NCBI RefSeq assembly: GCF_001708305.1
Contig: NZ_CP016953.1
Span: forward strand, 1,569,501-1,633,500
Source: Streptococcus himalayensis
GTDB taxonomy: Bacteria > Bacillota > Bacilli > Lactobacillales > Streptococcaceae
DNA length: 64,000 bases
Reading direction: 5' to 3'
Shown here in pieces: positions 49,018 through 57,325 of the stretch. The translations under genes and the position numbers were made by a program. Position 1 is the first letter of the stretch; each line of letters starts with the position of its first letter. The notes below the pieces were generated by a model that was not told the origin of the DNA, did no database searches, and was given only the letters and a program-made list of their open reading frames with translations.

Positions 49018-49788
49018 ATGACAAAAGAATACGACAAAAAATTTTCGGTATCTATTTTACTTTGGATGAGAGAGGACAAGCCTCGGCAAGAGGGAATGGA
49101 CTATTGGTCTGGCCCACATTCACAGATTATCGCTGCCTCACCAGGGCTGTCAGAATACCGCCAACAACATCTTAGTGAAACCCAGCATAGTTTTTGGCCA
49201 AGTACAGCTGGTCTTGAAACAAGTATTTCACCTGACCGTCGAATAGATGGCATTGCAGAAGTCACCTTTGACAATCTGTTGTCACCAGTTGCAGGTCGTC
49301 ATCAAACAGCCTTGGCTTTTCAAGATGAAGTAAATGTCTTTCGTCGAACACTGATGCACATGGGCTTTCCCTTTTCATCCAGATGGTTTAAAACGGCTGA
49401 GCAGTCAGGCAGTCAGCTACGAGATGTCCTTTACATCCGTCGAAAAGAAGATGTCAGCAGTGCTTCCTTTAAAAAATTTATCAACGACAGTTTAGCTCCT
49501 GAAATTTCAAAAGTAGCTGGAGTAGCGGAAACACGCTCTCAAGTCTACATGCCTTGGAACAAGGCAACTTGGGACACGCCACACGTTGCGCATGACAATC
49601 CCAAAGTAGAACATCTACATGCCTCCATTATCATTGGTTTTAGAAATCAGGAAGCCAGAGAAGAATTTTACAAGACAGTTGCTCCTAAGCTAAATCATCA
49701 ACTGATTTCCTATGCCTCAGCAGTTCATGCCTATCAAATTGATCAGACCTTGACCTATGTTGAAAATGGGCAGAAGAGACCCCTGTAG
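49018..49788 (+). CDS. EthD-domain-like protein
   Basis: A 256-residue protein of two similar halves. SVSILLWMREDKPRQEGMDYWSGPHSQIIAASPGLSEYRQ split over residues 10-49 resembles the dimeric alpha/beta-barrel EthD domain, and residues 125-250 appear to repeat the fold. EthD-type proteins are often paired with oxidoreductases acting on quinones or other reactive organics, but no activity is assigned. It shares a promoter-operator cassette with the adjacent Rrf2 regulator gene and is probably controlled by it. AAAAGGAG precedes the ATG. Confidence 0.7.
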   Translation: MTKEYDKKFSVSILLWMREDKPRQEGMDYWSGPHSQIIAASPGLSEYRQQHLSETQHSFWPSTAGLETSISPDRRIDGIAEVTFDNLLSPVAGRHQTALAFQDEVNVFRRTLMHMGFPFSSRWFKTAEQSGSQLRDVLYIRRKEDVSSASFKKFINDSLAPEISKVAGVAETRSQVYMPWNKATWDTPHVAHDNPKVEHLHASIIIGFRNQEAREEFYKTVAPKLNHQLISYASAVHAYQIDQTLTYVENGQKRPL

Positions 49789-49850
49789 TTGATTTTCAGG
49801 AATTTTCTTGATAGATTGCTCGATATTTTTGAAAAAATTGAGCAAAAGAC

Positions 49851-49900
49851 TTGCCAAGTTGATTTCCTTATGCTAAACTTGTTCTTGTAACGAATACAAG
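49851..49900 (+). promoter_or_regulatory. Promoter and Rrf2-type operator 2 (Rrf2 gene)
   Basis: TTGCCA (49851-49856), 17-nt spacer, TAAACT (49874-49879), then CTTGTA-ACGAA-TACAAG at 49884-49900. The operator at the transcription start predicts autorepression. Confidence 0.7.
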
Positions 49901-49917
49901 AACAGAAAGGAGGCACT

Positions 49918-50349
49918 ATGGATACAAAATTTTCTGTTGCACTCCATATTTTAACCATGATTAGTGAAAGTAAGGAAGTTCTGAGTTCGCAGGCCTTGGC
50001 TGTGAGCGTTGGAACCAATGCAAGCTATATCCGTAAGGTCATTGCGCTCTTGAAAAACGCAGGGCTAATTACGTCCCAGCAAGGTCGCTCAGGCTATCAG
50101 CTAAGTAAGAACCATAAAGAAATATCCTTATTGGAGATTTATTTGGCTACTCAGGAAGTAGACCATATCCGTCTTTTTCAAATTCATCAAAATGCCAACA
50201 AAGAATGCCCTGTTGGGAAACATATTGAAAAAGCGATGGTTCCAATTTTTACGAATGTAGAAAAACATTTAGAAGATGAATTAGCCAATCAGACCTTGGA
50301 ACAGGTCATTGCGAATCTTTATCAAATTGCTAATAAAACACGAATCTGA
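49918..50349 (+). CDS. Rrf2-family transcriptional regulator
   Basis: A 143-residue winged-helix repressor (N-terminal DTKFSVALHILTMI, then SSQALAVSVGTNASYIRKVIALLKNAGLI split over residues 23-52, wing QQGRSGYQL). It has a single cysteine, C97 in KECPVGKHI, so it cannot carry the three-Cys Fe-S cluster of NsrR or IscR. Single-Cys Rrf2 proteins such as YwnA/HypR types sense oxidative or electrophilic stress by thiol chemistry; the same is inferred here. AAAGGAGG precedes the ATG. Operator-like repeats lie at its own and two neighbouring promoters. Confidence 0.88.
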   Translation: MDTKFSVALHILTMISESKEVLSSQALAVSVGTNASYIRKVIALLKNAGLITSQQGRSGYQLSKNHKEISLLEIYLATQEVDHIRLFQIHQNANKECPVGKHIEKAMVPIFTNVEKHLEDELANQTLEQVIANLYQIANKTRI

Positions 50350-50439
50350 CCTTACAATCGGGTATTATGGCAATGATAGATAGCAACGATGAAAGCTGGC
50401 TTTGTAACTTTTTGCCAAATAAAGAATTGGAGAGAAAAT

Positions 50440-50910
50440 ATGAAATTTACTGTTAAAGAAATAAAAGATAAAGAAGTAAAGGAAAAGATTTCTAAGGAAG
50501 TTCTTTATGATCTTCCAGAATGGTTTGGTATGCCAGAAAGCACAGAAGAATATATCACTGATTCACAAGACAAACCTTTCTTGGCATCTTTTTATCAAGA
50601 TGAGATTGTAGGATTTATAGTTTTAAATACTACAAGTCCAGACTGTGCGGATATATTTGTAATGGGAATAAAAAAGAAGTTTCATCGACAAGGTGCAGCA
50701 ACACAATTAAATGAAGAGTACGAAAAATTAGCTAAGGATTTGGGATATACCTATTCCCAAGTGAAAACAGTTCAATCTGGGCATTATAAAGAATATGATA
50801 TAACAAATAGTTTTTATACTTCGGTAGGTTATAAGGAGTTAGAAGTCTTTCCAACCTTATGGGATGAATGGAATCCTTGCCAAATTTATATTAAATATTT
50901 AGGTAATTAA
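50440..50910 (+). CDS. GNAT family N-acetyltransferase
   Basis: A 156-residue acetyltransferase. The acetyl-CoA site appears as FVMGIKKKFHRQGAATQLNEEYEKLA (split; residues about 88-113), in which the usual R/Q-x-x-G-x-G/A motif reads RQGAAT. The N-terminus has DLPEWFGMPESTEEYI. Substrate unknown. The ATG at 50440 has TTGGAGAG at a good distance; an open frame to 50389 lacks a site. Its base composition is visibly more AT-rich than that of its neighbours, and it sits between two parts of a putative regulon, so it may be a late insertion. Confidence 0.82.
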   Translation: MKFTVKEIKDKEVKEKISKEVLYDLPEWFGMPESTEEYITDSQDKPFLASFYQDEIVGFIVLNTTSPDCADIFVMGIKKKFHRQGAATQLNEEYEKLAKDLGYTYSQVKTVQSGHYKEYDITNSFYTSVGYKELEVFPTLWDEWNPCQIYIKYLGN

Positions 50911-51019
50911 AAATATATAAATAATGATAGGTCTCCAGACGTGACTTGAATATAGTTTCTACAAGTATTGATTTGACTATACGATGTCACAAGGAGATTT
51001 TCTTACAAACAACATAGAC

Positions 51020-51034
51020 TTGTAATTGATACAA
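51020..51034 (+). promoter_or_regulatory. Rrf2-type operator 3 (oxidoreductase operon)
   Basis: TTGTA-ATTGA-TACAA, identical in sequence to operator 1, 145 nt before the oxidoreductase start. A clear promoter was not identified here; TAGACT overlaps the operator. Confidence 0.6.
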
Positions 51035-51042
51035 ATACAAAA

Positions 51043-51156
51043 TTTTGGTATGAGCGAAGCTGCTTTGACTTGAACCACTGGAGGAAAATACCGGAGTGCG
51101 TGGAACGCACAAAGGAATTTTCTGAAGTGGACGTCAAGCCAAGCTGAGCGAACCCA
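51043..51156 (+). repeat. Imperfect palindrome in the leader of the oxidoreductase operon
   Basis: Two arms of about 48 bp (from TTTTGGTATGAGCGAAGC on the left to its degenerate complement GCTGAGCGAACCCAAA on the right) surround a perfect GTGCGT-GGA-ACGCAC core (51096-51110). An AAAAGGAAGAG ribosome site follows the palindrome. It could be a transposed miniature element or an RNA hairpin regulator. Confidence 0.5.
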
Positions 51157-51178
51157 AATAAGAAAAGGAAGAGATAAT

Positions 51179-52177
51179 ATGAAAGCAGCACAACACACAA
51201 CGTATGATAAAAAGAACATTACACTAACCGTAACTGAAATTGCTAAACCGTCGATTACTAGCAACCAAGTTCTCATCAAGGTGACAGCAGCAGGAGTCAA
51301 TCCGCTCGATAACATGATTTCACGGGGAGAAGTCAAGATGATTGTTCCTTATGAACTACCACAAACAGCTGGGAATGAAGTGGTTGGCTTGGTAGAAGAA
51401 GTAGGATCTAATGTGACGAAATTTGCAGTTGGAGACCGTGTTTTTGGTCGTCTTCCTCTCGATAACATCGGTGCTTTTGCGGAATATGTAGCAGTCGATG
51501 CTCAAGCCTTGGCGAAAGTTCCAGATTATTTGACAGATGTCGAAGCAGCTGCGGTTCCGCTCACAGCATTGACCATTATGCAGGCCTTGGATTTGATGAA
51601 AGCTCAGGCAGGTAAGACTATTTTCATCTCTGGAGGCACAGGGGGTGTTGGTGGTATGGCTATTCCAATCGCGAAAGCCAAAGGCTTAACCGTCATCACC
51701 AATGGCGATGGAGCAAATGGGGAGCGTGTTTTGGCTCTAGGAGCAGATCGTTTCATTGACTACCAGAAAGAAGATTATACCAAGACGGTAAAAGATGTGG
51801 ATTACGTTTTGGACACACTTGGCGGGGCAGAGACTGAAAAGCAAATGTCAATTATGAAAAAAGGTGGGCACTTAGTTTCCCTTCGAGCGATGCCAAATGG
51901 GGACTTTGCCAAACGCATGAATCTACCAAAATGGAAGCAGATTTTATTACAGCAAGTTGGACGTAAGTTTGATAAAATGGCAGTCAAGTACGGTGTGCAC
52001 TACCATTTCATCTTTGTTGAAAGCAATGGGGAACAGCTACAAGAAGTCGCAGATATTTTCAGCAAACTGCAAATCAAACCTTCTATTGATACGGTCTATC
52101 CATTTGAGGAAGTGAATGCAGCACTCGATAAGGTCGCTAATGGTCGTTCACGCGGAAAAACAGTCCTCAGTTTTTAG
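51179..52177 (+). CDS. Quinone-oxidoreductase-type NADP-dependent MDR-family protein
   Basis: A 332-residue medium-chain dehydrogenase/reductase. It has the GroES-like N-terminal domain (VKVTAAGVNPLDNMISRG-like segment) and the nucleotide motif GGTGGVGGMAIPIAK near residue 143. The catalytic zinc Cys/His pair and the structural-zinc Cys cluster are absent, as in zinc-independent quinone oxidoreductases. The likely role is NADPH-dependent reduction of quinones or enals. It heads a three-gene operon with a hydrolase and an SDR enzyme. Confidence 0.88.
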   Translation: MKAAQHTTYDKKNITLTVTEIAKPSITSNQVLIKVTAAGVNPLDNMISRGEVKMIVPYELPQTAGNEVVGLVEEVGSNVTKFAVGDRVFGRLPLDNIGAFAEYVAVDAQALAKVPDYLTDVEAAAVPLTALTIMQALDLMKAQAGKTIFISGGTGGVGGMAIPIAKAKGLTVITNGDGANGERVLALGADRFIDYQKEDYTKTVKDVDYVLDTLGGAETEKQMSIMKKGGHLVSLRAMPNGDFAKRMNLPKWKQILLQQVGRKFDKMAVKYGVHYHFIFVESNGEQLQEVADIFSKLQIKPSIDTVYPFEEVNAALDKVANGRSRGKTVLSF

Positions 52178-52195
52178 AAAATATAGGAGAATTAC

Positions 52196-53032
52196 ATGTC
52201 TTACATCACCACAAAAAATCAATACGTGACAGTCGCAGGCCAGCAGATTGCCTATCGTGAGCTTGGGAAAGGAAAGTCAGCTCTTCCCTTGGTCATGTTA
52301 GTGCATTTGGCAGCGACTTTGGATAATTGGGATCCCAAGTTACTGGATCTACTAGCTGAAAAACAGCATGTCATCGTAGTAGACCTTCCTGGTGTTGGAG
52401 CTAGCCAAGGAAAAGTAGCCCCGACTATACCAGGAATGGCCGAGCAAGCAATTGAAATCTTCAAGGCATTAGGCCATGAGCGGATTAACCTCCTTGGTTT
52501 ATCTATGGGAGGTATGATTGCGCAAGAGATTGTCCGCATCAAAGGTGGCATGGTCAATCGCTTAATCCTAGCTGGAACAGGTCCTCGTGGTGGACTTGAG
52601 ATGGATAGGGTGACGGGCAAGACCTTTCGTTATATGCTAAAAGCAGGACTAGAGCGCATTGATCCCAAACGCTATATCTTCTATAATCATGATGAGGAAG
52701 GCAAAATTGAAGCCAATAAGGTGTTAGGGCGTATGGGCATGAGAAGGGCTGAACATGCAGATAAGGATATGAATATTCCTGGTTTCTTGACCCAATTAAA
52801 GGCAATCAAACGCTGGGGCAAGGCTGCTAAAGACGATATGCGCTATATTACCCAGCCGACACTGATTGTTAATGGGGAAAAGGATATGCAGGTTCCGACA
52901 GAAAATTCGTATGTCATGCATGAGAAGATTGCAGGAAGTAAGTTAATCATTTATCCTAAGGCGGGGCACGGTTCCATCTTCCAATACGCAGATGATTTTT
53001 CCAAAGAATTGCTAGCATTTTTGGAGGCTTAG
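52196..53032 (+). CDS. Alpha/beta hydrolase
   Basis: A 278-residue alpha/beta-hydrolase-fold enzyme. The nucleophile elbow is LLGLSMGGMIAQ with Ser near residue 103; the acid is in VNGEKDMQVP near 227 and the His in KAGHGSIFQ near 260. The substrate is unknown. AGGAG lies 8 nt before the ATG, and the stop is one base before the SDR gene. Confidence 0.88.
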   Translation: MSYITTKNQYVTVAGQQIAYRELGKGKSALPLVMLVHLAATLDNWDPKLLDLLAEKQHVIVVDLPGVGASQGKVAPTIPGMAEQAIEIFKALGHERINLLGLSMGGMIAQEIVRIKGGMVNRLILAGTGPRGGLEMDRVTGKTFRYMLKAGLERIDPKRYIFYNHDEEGKIEANKVLGRMGMRRAEHADKDMNIPGFLTQLKAIKRWGKAAKDDMRYITQPTLIVNGEKDMQVPTENSYVMHEKIAGSKLIIYPKAGHGSIFQYADDFSKELLAFLEA

Positions 53033-53033
53033 G

Positions 53034-53915
53034 ATGTCTAAAACCATTTTAATCACAGGTTCTACGGATGGAATTGGAAAGCATTTGGCTCTGAAATTAG
53101 CCAGTGAAGGACATGAAGTCATTCTCCACGGCCGAAATCCGCAAAAATTGGACCAAGCGTTGACGGATATAAGAGAACAAGTTCCCGCAGCTCGCCTCCA
53201 TGCATACTTGGCTGATTTATCCCAACTGTCGGATATTTACCGTCTGACGGCTGATCTGAAGCGTGATTTTACCAAGCTAGATGTTCTTGTGAACAATGCT
53301 GGGATTTTTGCAGGTCAAAACCGTCAGCTGACGAAAGAAGGGGTAGAAGTGACCTTTATGCTCTCTGTACTTGCACCTTATGTCCTGACGACAGAGTTGC
53401 TACCGCTATTAGAGAAGGCAGATGCAGGTCGTCTCATTCACACGTCATCCTATATGCATCATTTTGCTAAGATTGAGGAAGGGGATTTTTCACTGGAGGA
53501 GAACTATACTCCAAGCTTAGCCTATAACAATGCTAAACTCTACACTATCTGGCTGACCCGCTACCAAGCTGAGCAGTTGGAAAAAGCTGGCTCAAAAGTG
53601 ACGGTGAATTCTTATCATCCAGGCTTGATTGCCACTAATTTAGTCAAAAATTCGAGAGATGAAAAATCTCAGAAGTCTTCGTCTGATAAGAGTAATCAGT
53701 TTGTCCCTAAGGGCTTAGATGAAGGGATCAAAACAGGCTATTATCTAGCACTCTCAGATGAAGTAGAAAACCGTAGCGGACGGTATTTTGACGAGAAACA
53801 GGAAAAACGGGTCTCACTCCATGGATATACTCCTGAAAAAGCTGCAAAACTCATGGATTATTGCCAACAAGCGGTAGCCAATCACGCAATTCTTTCGGTA
53901 GATAAATCTATTTGA
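53034..53915 (+). CDS. Short-chain dehydrogenase/reductase
   Basis: A 293-residue classical SDR: cofactor motif TGSTDGIGKHLA at residues 8-19, NNAGIF, the catalytic Ser in IHTSSYMHH and the YxxxK pair as YNNAK near residue 163-167. An ARG/Asn-type loop HGRNPQK after strand 2 suggests NADP preference. Substrate unknown. Last gene of the operon, followed by a terminator. Confidence 0.88.
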   Translation: MSKTILITGSTDGIGKHLALKLASEGHEVILHGRNPQKLDQALTDIREQVPAARLHAYLADLSQLSDIYRLTADLKRDFTKLDVLVNNAGIFAGQNRQLTKEGVEVTFMLSVLAPYVLTTELLPLLEKADAGRLIHTSSYMHHFAKIEEGDFSLEENYTPSLAYNNAKLYTIWLTRYQAEQLEKAGSKVTVNSYHPGLIATNLVKNSRDEKSQKSSSDKSNQFVPKGLDEGIKTGYYLALSDEVENRSGRYFDEKQEKRVSLHGYTPEKAAKLMDYCQQAVANHAILSVDKSI

Positions 53916-53943
53916 GAAAGACTTTGCCTATTTTTAATAAGAA

Positions 53944-53980
53944 AACAAGATTTGAAATGTAGTCCAAATCTTGTTTTTTA
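53944..53980 (+). terminator. Terminator after the SDR gene
   Basis: AACAAGATTTG, 10-nt loop, CAAATCTTGTT, TTTT. Confidence 0.9.
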
Positions 53981-54105
53981 TTACTGTTTTAAGAGTGTCT
54001 GTGATAGGACGGCACGATTGTCGGTTTATAGCTTGACAAATCACATTGGGAACGAGTGATTAGCTGATAGAAATAAAAAGAAGCCCACTCAAAATCGTAA
54101 AATCG

Positions 54106-54114
54106 TGATATAAT
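54106..54114 (+). promoter_or_regulatory. Extended -10 promoter of rbgA
   Basis: TGaTATAAT, hexamer at 54109-54114. Confidence 0.65.
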
Positions 54115-54169
54115 AGTAGTTGATTATCTAGTGATGAGCGATAGATTAAAAGAAAAGGAATGATATAAA

Positions 54170-55021
54170 ATGGCTACTATTCAATGGTTTCCAGGCCACA
54201 TGTCTAAAGCAAGACGGCAGGTGCAGGAAAATCTTAAGTTTGTTGATTTTGTAACGATATTGGTGGATGCACGCTTGCCCTTATCGAGCCAAAATCCGAT
54301 GTTGACAAAGATTGTGGGGGACAAGCCGAAATTACTGATTTTAAATAAGGCGGATTTGGCAGACCCAGTAGCGACCAAAGAATGGCGAACTTATTTTGAA
54401 GCACAAGGCATTCCAACCTTGACGATTAATTCAAAGGAACAATCCACCGTCAAAAAAGTGACAGAAGCCGCCAAAAAATTGATGCGTGAAAAAATCGAAC
54501 GTCAAAAAGAACGAGGGATTCAGATTGAAACCTTGCGCACCATGATTATTGGTATTCCCAATGCAGGAAAATCGACTCTGATGAATCGCTTGGCTGGTAA
54601 GAAAATTGCAGTCGTTGGCAATAAACCCGGTGTTACCAAGGGACAGCAGTGGCTCAAGTCCAATAAAGATTTGGAAATCCTTGATACGCCGGGGATTTTA
54701 TGGCCAAAATTTGAAGATGAAGAAGTAGCTCTCAAATTGGCTTTGACTGGGGCGATTAAGGATAATCTTCTACCAATGGACGAGGTCACGATATTCGGAT
54801 TGAATTATTTCAAAACACATTATCCAGCAGCATTGAAAGAGCGCTTTAAGCAGATGAATCTGGATGACGAAGCCCCTGAAATCATCATGGATATGACGAA
54901 AAAACTTGGTTTCCGTGAGGACTATGACCGCTTTTATAGCTTGTTTGTGAAAGAAGTACGAGATGGTAAATTAGGTCTCTATACCCTTGATACAGTTGGT
55001 GATGAAGATGGCAACAATTAA
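54170..55021 (+). CDS. rbgA: Ribosome biogenesis GTPase RbgA (YlqF)
   Basis: RbgA assists late 50S assembly. The 283-residue protein starts [16 protein letters not shown] and has the circularly permuted G motifs typical of the family: G4 NKADLAD near residue 63 comes before G1 GIPNAGKST near 128 and G3 DTPG near 173. The C-terminal ANTAR-like region follows. It overlaps rnhB by 14 nt, a frequent firmicute pair. Confidence 0.96.
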   Translation: MATIQWFPGHMSKARRQVQENLKFVDFVTILVDARLPLSSQNPMLTKIVGDKPKLLILNKADLADPVATKEWRTYFEAQGIPTLTINSKEQSTVKKVTEAAKKLMREKIERQKERGIQIETLRTMIIGIPNAGKSTLMNRLAGKKIAVVGNKPGVTKGQQWLKSNKDLEILDTPGILWPKFEDEEVALKLALTGAIKDNLLPMDEVTIFGLNYFKTHYPAALKERFKQMNLDDEAPEIIMDMTKKLGFREDYDRFYSLFVKEVRDGKLGLYTLDTVGDEDGNN

Positions 55022-55772
55022 GGAAATAAAAGCCCTCCTTGAGACCGTCATAGATAAAGAGGACACGCGTTTAGAGGAACTGGCTAAGGATACTCGAGCG
55101 GGAGTGCAAGCCCTACTCCAGAAGAAACACAAGGATTTTCTGGCAGAAGAAGCAGAAGATGCTCGTTTAGAGCAGATGCTTTCCTATGAAAAAAACTTGT
55201 ATGCACAAGGAATTGAATGGATTGCAGGCATTGATGAAGTTGGTCGTGGCCCCTTAGCAGGTCCTGTTGTAGCAGCTGCCGTTATATTGCCACAGGGCTG
55301 TAAAATTCGCTTTTTGAATGACTCCAAAAAAATTCCTAAAAGCAAACACCAAGCTATTTATGAAGAAATTATGGACAAGGCAGTAGCTGTAGGAATTGGC
55401 ATCAAGGACAGTCAAGTCATTGACCAAGTAAATATCTACGAAGCGACCAAGCTAGCCATGATTGAGGCTTTAGAGCAATTAGCTGTTCGTCCGCAGCATT
55501 TGCTGATTGACGCGATGAGCTTGGATACGCCGATTACACAAACCTCTATTATCAAAGGAGATGCCAACAGCCTGTCCATTGCGGCTGCTAGCATTGTCGC
55601 AAAGGTGACAAGGGATCGCTTGATGGCTGAGTTTGAGGCGAAGTATCCAGGATATGATTTTGCTAAAAACGCAGGTTATGGAACCGCCAAACACTTGGAA
55701 GGCCTGCGTGAAAAAGGGGTGACCCCCATTCACCGAAAGAGCTTTGAACCGATTAAATCTATGATAGATTAG
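55008..55772 (+). CDS. rnhB: Ribonuclease HII
   Basis: RnhB cuts RNA in RNA-DNA hybrids and single ribonucleotides in DNA. The 254-residue protein has an N-terminal helical extension found in Gram-positives, then [15 protein letters not shown] with the first catalytic Asp/Glu pair near residue 71, [21 protein letters not shown] and [10 protein letters not shown]. The ATG at 55008 matches the family N-terminus ([11 protein letters not shown]); upstream in-frame codons from 54987 lie inside rbgA. Confidence 0.95.
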   Translation: MATIKEIKALLETVIDKEDTRLEELAKDTRAGVQALLQKKHKDFLAEEAEDARLEQMLSYEKNLYAQGIEWIAGIDEVGRGPLAGPVVAAAVILPQGCKIRFLNDSKKIPKSKHQAIYEEIMDKAVAVGIGIKDSQVIDQVNIYEATKLAMIEALEQLAVRPQHLLIDAMSLDTPITQTSIIKGDANSLSIAAASIVAKVTRDRLMAEFEAKYPGYDFAKNAGYGTAKHLEGLREKGVTPIHRKSFEPIKSMID

Positions 55773-55781
55773 GAGAATACC

Positions 55782-56612
55782 GTGCTTATCGATAAAGTAC
55801 TCAATAACAACGTTGTGATTTCACAAGAAAATGGAAAAGAATTCATTCTCATGGGCAGAGGGTTGGCCTTTGGTAAAAAAGCAGCTGATGAGATTGATGA
55901 GCGCTTGATTGAAAAACGGTATGTCCTTTCTCATAGCGACCAAGTCTCGCTTTTGGCGGAAATTCCAGTCGAATTATTGGAGGTTGCAGATAAGGTCATC
56001 AGCTATGCTAGAGCAACGATGACAAAGCCACTAGCCGACCATGCCTTTCTAGCTATGGCTGACCACATGCAAGGAGTGGCCTTGCGGGTCAAGGATGAGA
56101 TTTACCTCAAAAACTTTCTGATGTGGGATATCAAACGCTTTTTTGCTGAAGAATTCAAGGTCGGTAGTTTTGCCAATGAACTCTTGAGCCGTTACTTGGG
56201 CAAGGACTTGCCAATGGATGAAGCGGGCTTTATGGCCTTGACCTTGGTCAATGCAGAGCTAGATCAAGGGGCGTCGGCTGCCAGAGACTTGACCATGCTG
56301 ATGGAAGAGATTTTAACCATTGTCAAATACAGCCTAGAAATCCCCTTGGATGAAAATGATATCTACGTGGCACGTTTTATGACGCATCTAAAATTTTTTT
56401 GTGAACGGATTTTGACCCATCATGAGGTGAGAAGTCTGGGTGATGGACAGATGTTTGAGATGATGAAGGAGAGCTATCCGCAGGCTTACCAGACGACCCA
56501 GAAAATCGTCACCTATCTGGAGCAACGCAGGAATTACCAAACTTCAGAAGATGAGCAACTCTATCTGACTATCCACCTGTCTCGAATTAGGAGAAAAGAT
56601 GATGAAACGTGA
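55782..56612 (+). CDS. BglG/LicT-type transcriptional antiterminator with two PRDs
   Basis: A 276-residue protein starting at GTG (55782) after AGGAG. Residues 1-60 form a CAT RNA-binding domain (IDKVLNNNVVISQENGKEFILMGRGLAFGKK, split). Two PTS regulation domains follow: PRD1 with His in ADHAFLAMADH near residue 87-97, PRD2 with FMTHLKFFCERIL near 200 and TIHLSRIRRK near 262. Such proteins bind RAT RNA hairpins upstream of sugar PTS genes and are phosphorylated by the cognate EII. No PTS gene or RAT site is nearby, so it would act in trans. Confidence 0.88.
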   Translation: MLIDKVLNNNVVISQENGKEFILMGRGLAFGKKAADEIDERLIEKRYVLSHSDQVSLLAEIPVELLEVADKVISYARATMTKPLADHAFLAMADHMQGVALRVKDEIYLKNFLMWDIKRFFAEEFKVGSFANELLSRYLGKDLPMDEAGFMALTLVNAELDQGASAARDLTMLMEEILTIVKYSLEIPLDENDIYVARFMTHLKFFCERILTHHEVRSLGDGQMFEMMKESYPQAYQTTQKIVTYLEQRRNYQTSEDEQLYLTIHLSRIRRKDDET

Positions 56613-57156
56613 ACGTGAAAAGATGGTAGCAGGAGAGCTCTATGACGCAAGTGATAGAGAGTTAGTGGAACTCCGTAGAAAGGCACGCGCCTACCGCATG
56701 CAGTTTAACCAAGAATTGGATGAAAAAAAGCGAAGTGAGCTGGTGAAGCATTGGTTTGGAAAAACAGGTGATAAGATCTATATAGAGCCTGATTTTTCCT
56801 GTGATTATGGTTGTAATATTCATGTGGGAGAAAATTTTTATGCCAATTTTAATTGCACCTTTTTAGATGTTTGTCCGATTCGGATTGGCGAAAATGCCAT
56901 GTTGGGTCCCAATGTACAACTCTTGACCCCACTGCATCCCTTGGATGCCAAAGAGCGTATTTCAGGTATGGAGTATGGCAAGCCGATTACAATTGGAGAC
57001 AATTTCTGGGCCGGTGGCGAGGTAACGATTCTACCGGGTGTTTCCTTGGGGAATAACGTTGTCGTGGGAGCTGGTTCCGTCGTGACCAAATCTTTTGGAG
57101 ATAACGTTGTTTTAGCAGGCAACCCTGTGCGTGTTGTCAAGAAATTACCCCATTAA
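56599..57156 (+). CDS. Maltose/galactoside O-acetyltransferase family protein
   Basis: A 185-residue left-handed beta-helix acetyltransferase. The N-terminal Mac domain has MVAGELYDASDRELVELRRKAR, and hexapeptide repeats run from about residue 60 to 175, with the catalytic His in TPLHPLDAKER and an acetyl-CoA end GAGSVVTKSFGDNVVLAGNPVRVVKK. By family it acetylates sugars such as maltose or galactosides. It overlaps the antiterminator gene and could start at either of two adjacent ATGs. Confidence 0.88.
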   Translation: MMKREREKMVAGELYDASDRELVELRRKARAYRMQFNQELDEKKRSELVKHWFGKTGDKIYIEPDFSCDYGCNIHVGENFYANFNCTFLDVCPIRIGENAMLGPNVQLLTPLHPLDAKERISGMEYGKPITIGDNFWAGGEVTILPGVSLGNNVVVGAGSVVTKSFGDNVVLAGNPVRVVKKLPH

Positions 57157-57325
57157 ACACTGCTCCAAGTGATTGAAATGTTGAAACGCAAGAGTGGTGC
57201 TGGACAGGACTTGCTAGGCATGGAGAGATCCTCTAAAATGCCGAAATAGCACCCTTTAAACATCGTTCAGGAAGTAGCAATGCGAGCTCATCAAGCCATT
57301 TTATGGAGAAAATATAGGAGGATTC

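Noticed and set aside
57157..57325. Gene between the acetyltransferase and MATE genes
   Set aside because: No ORF of useful length with a ribosome site is present on either strand.
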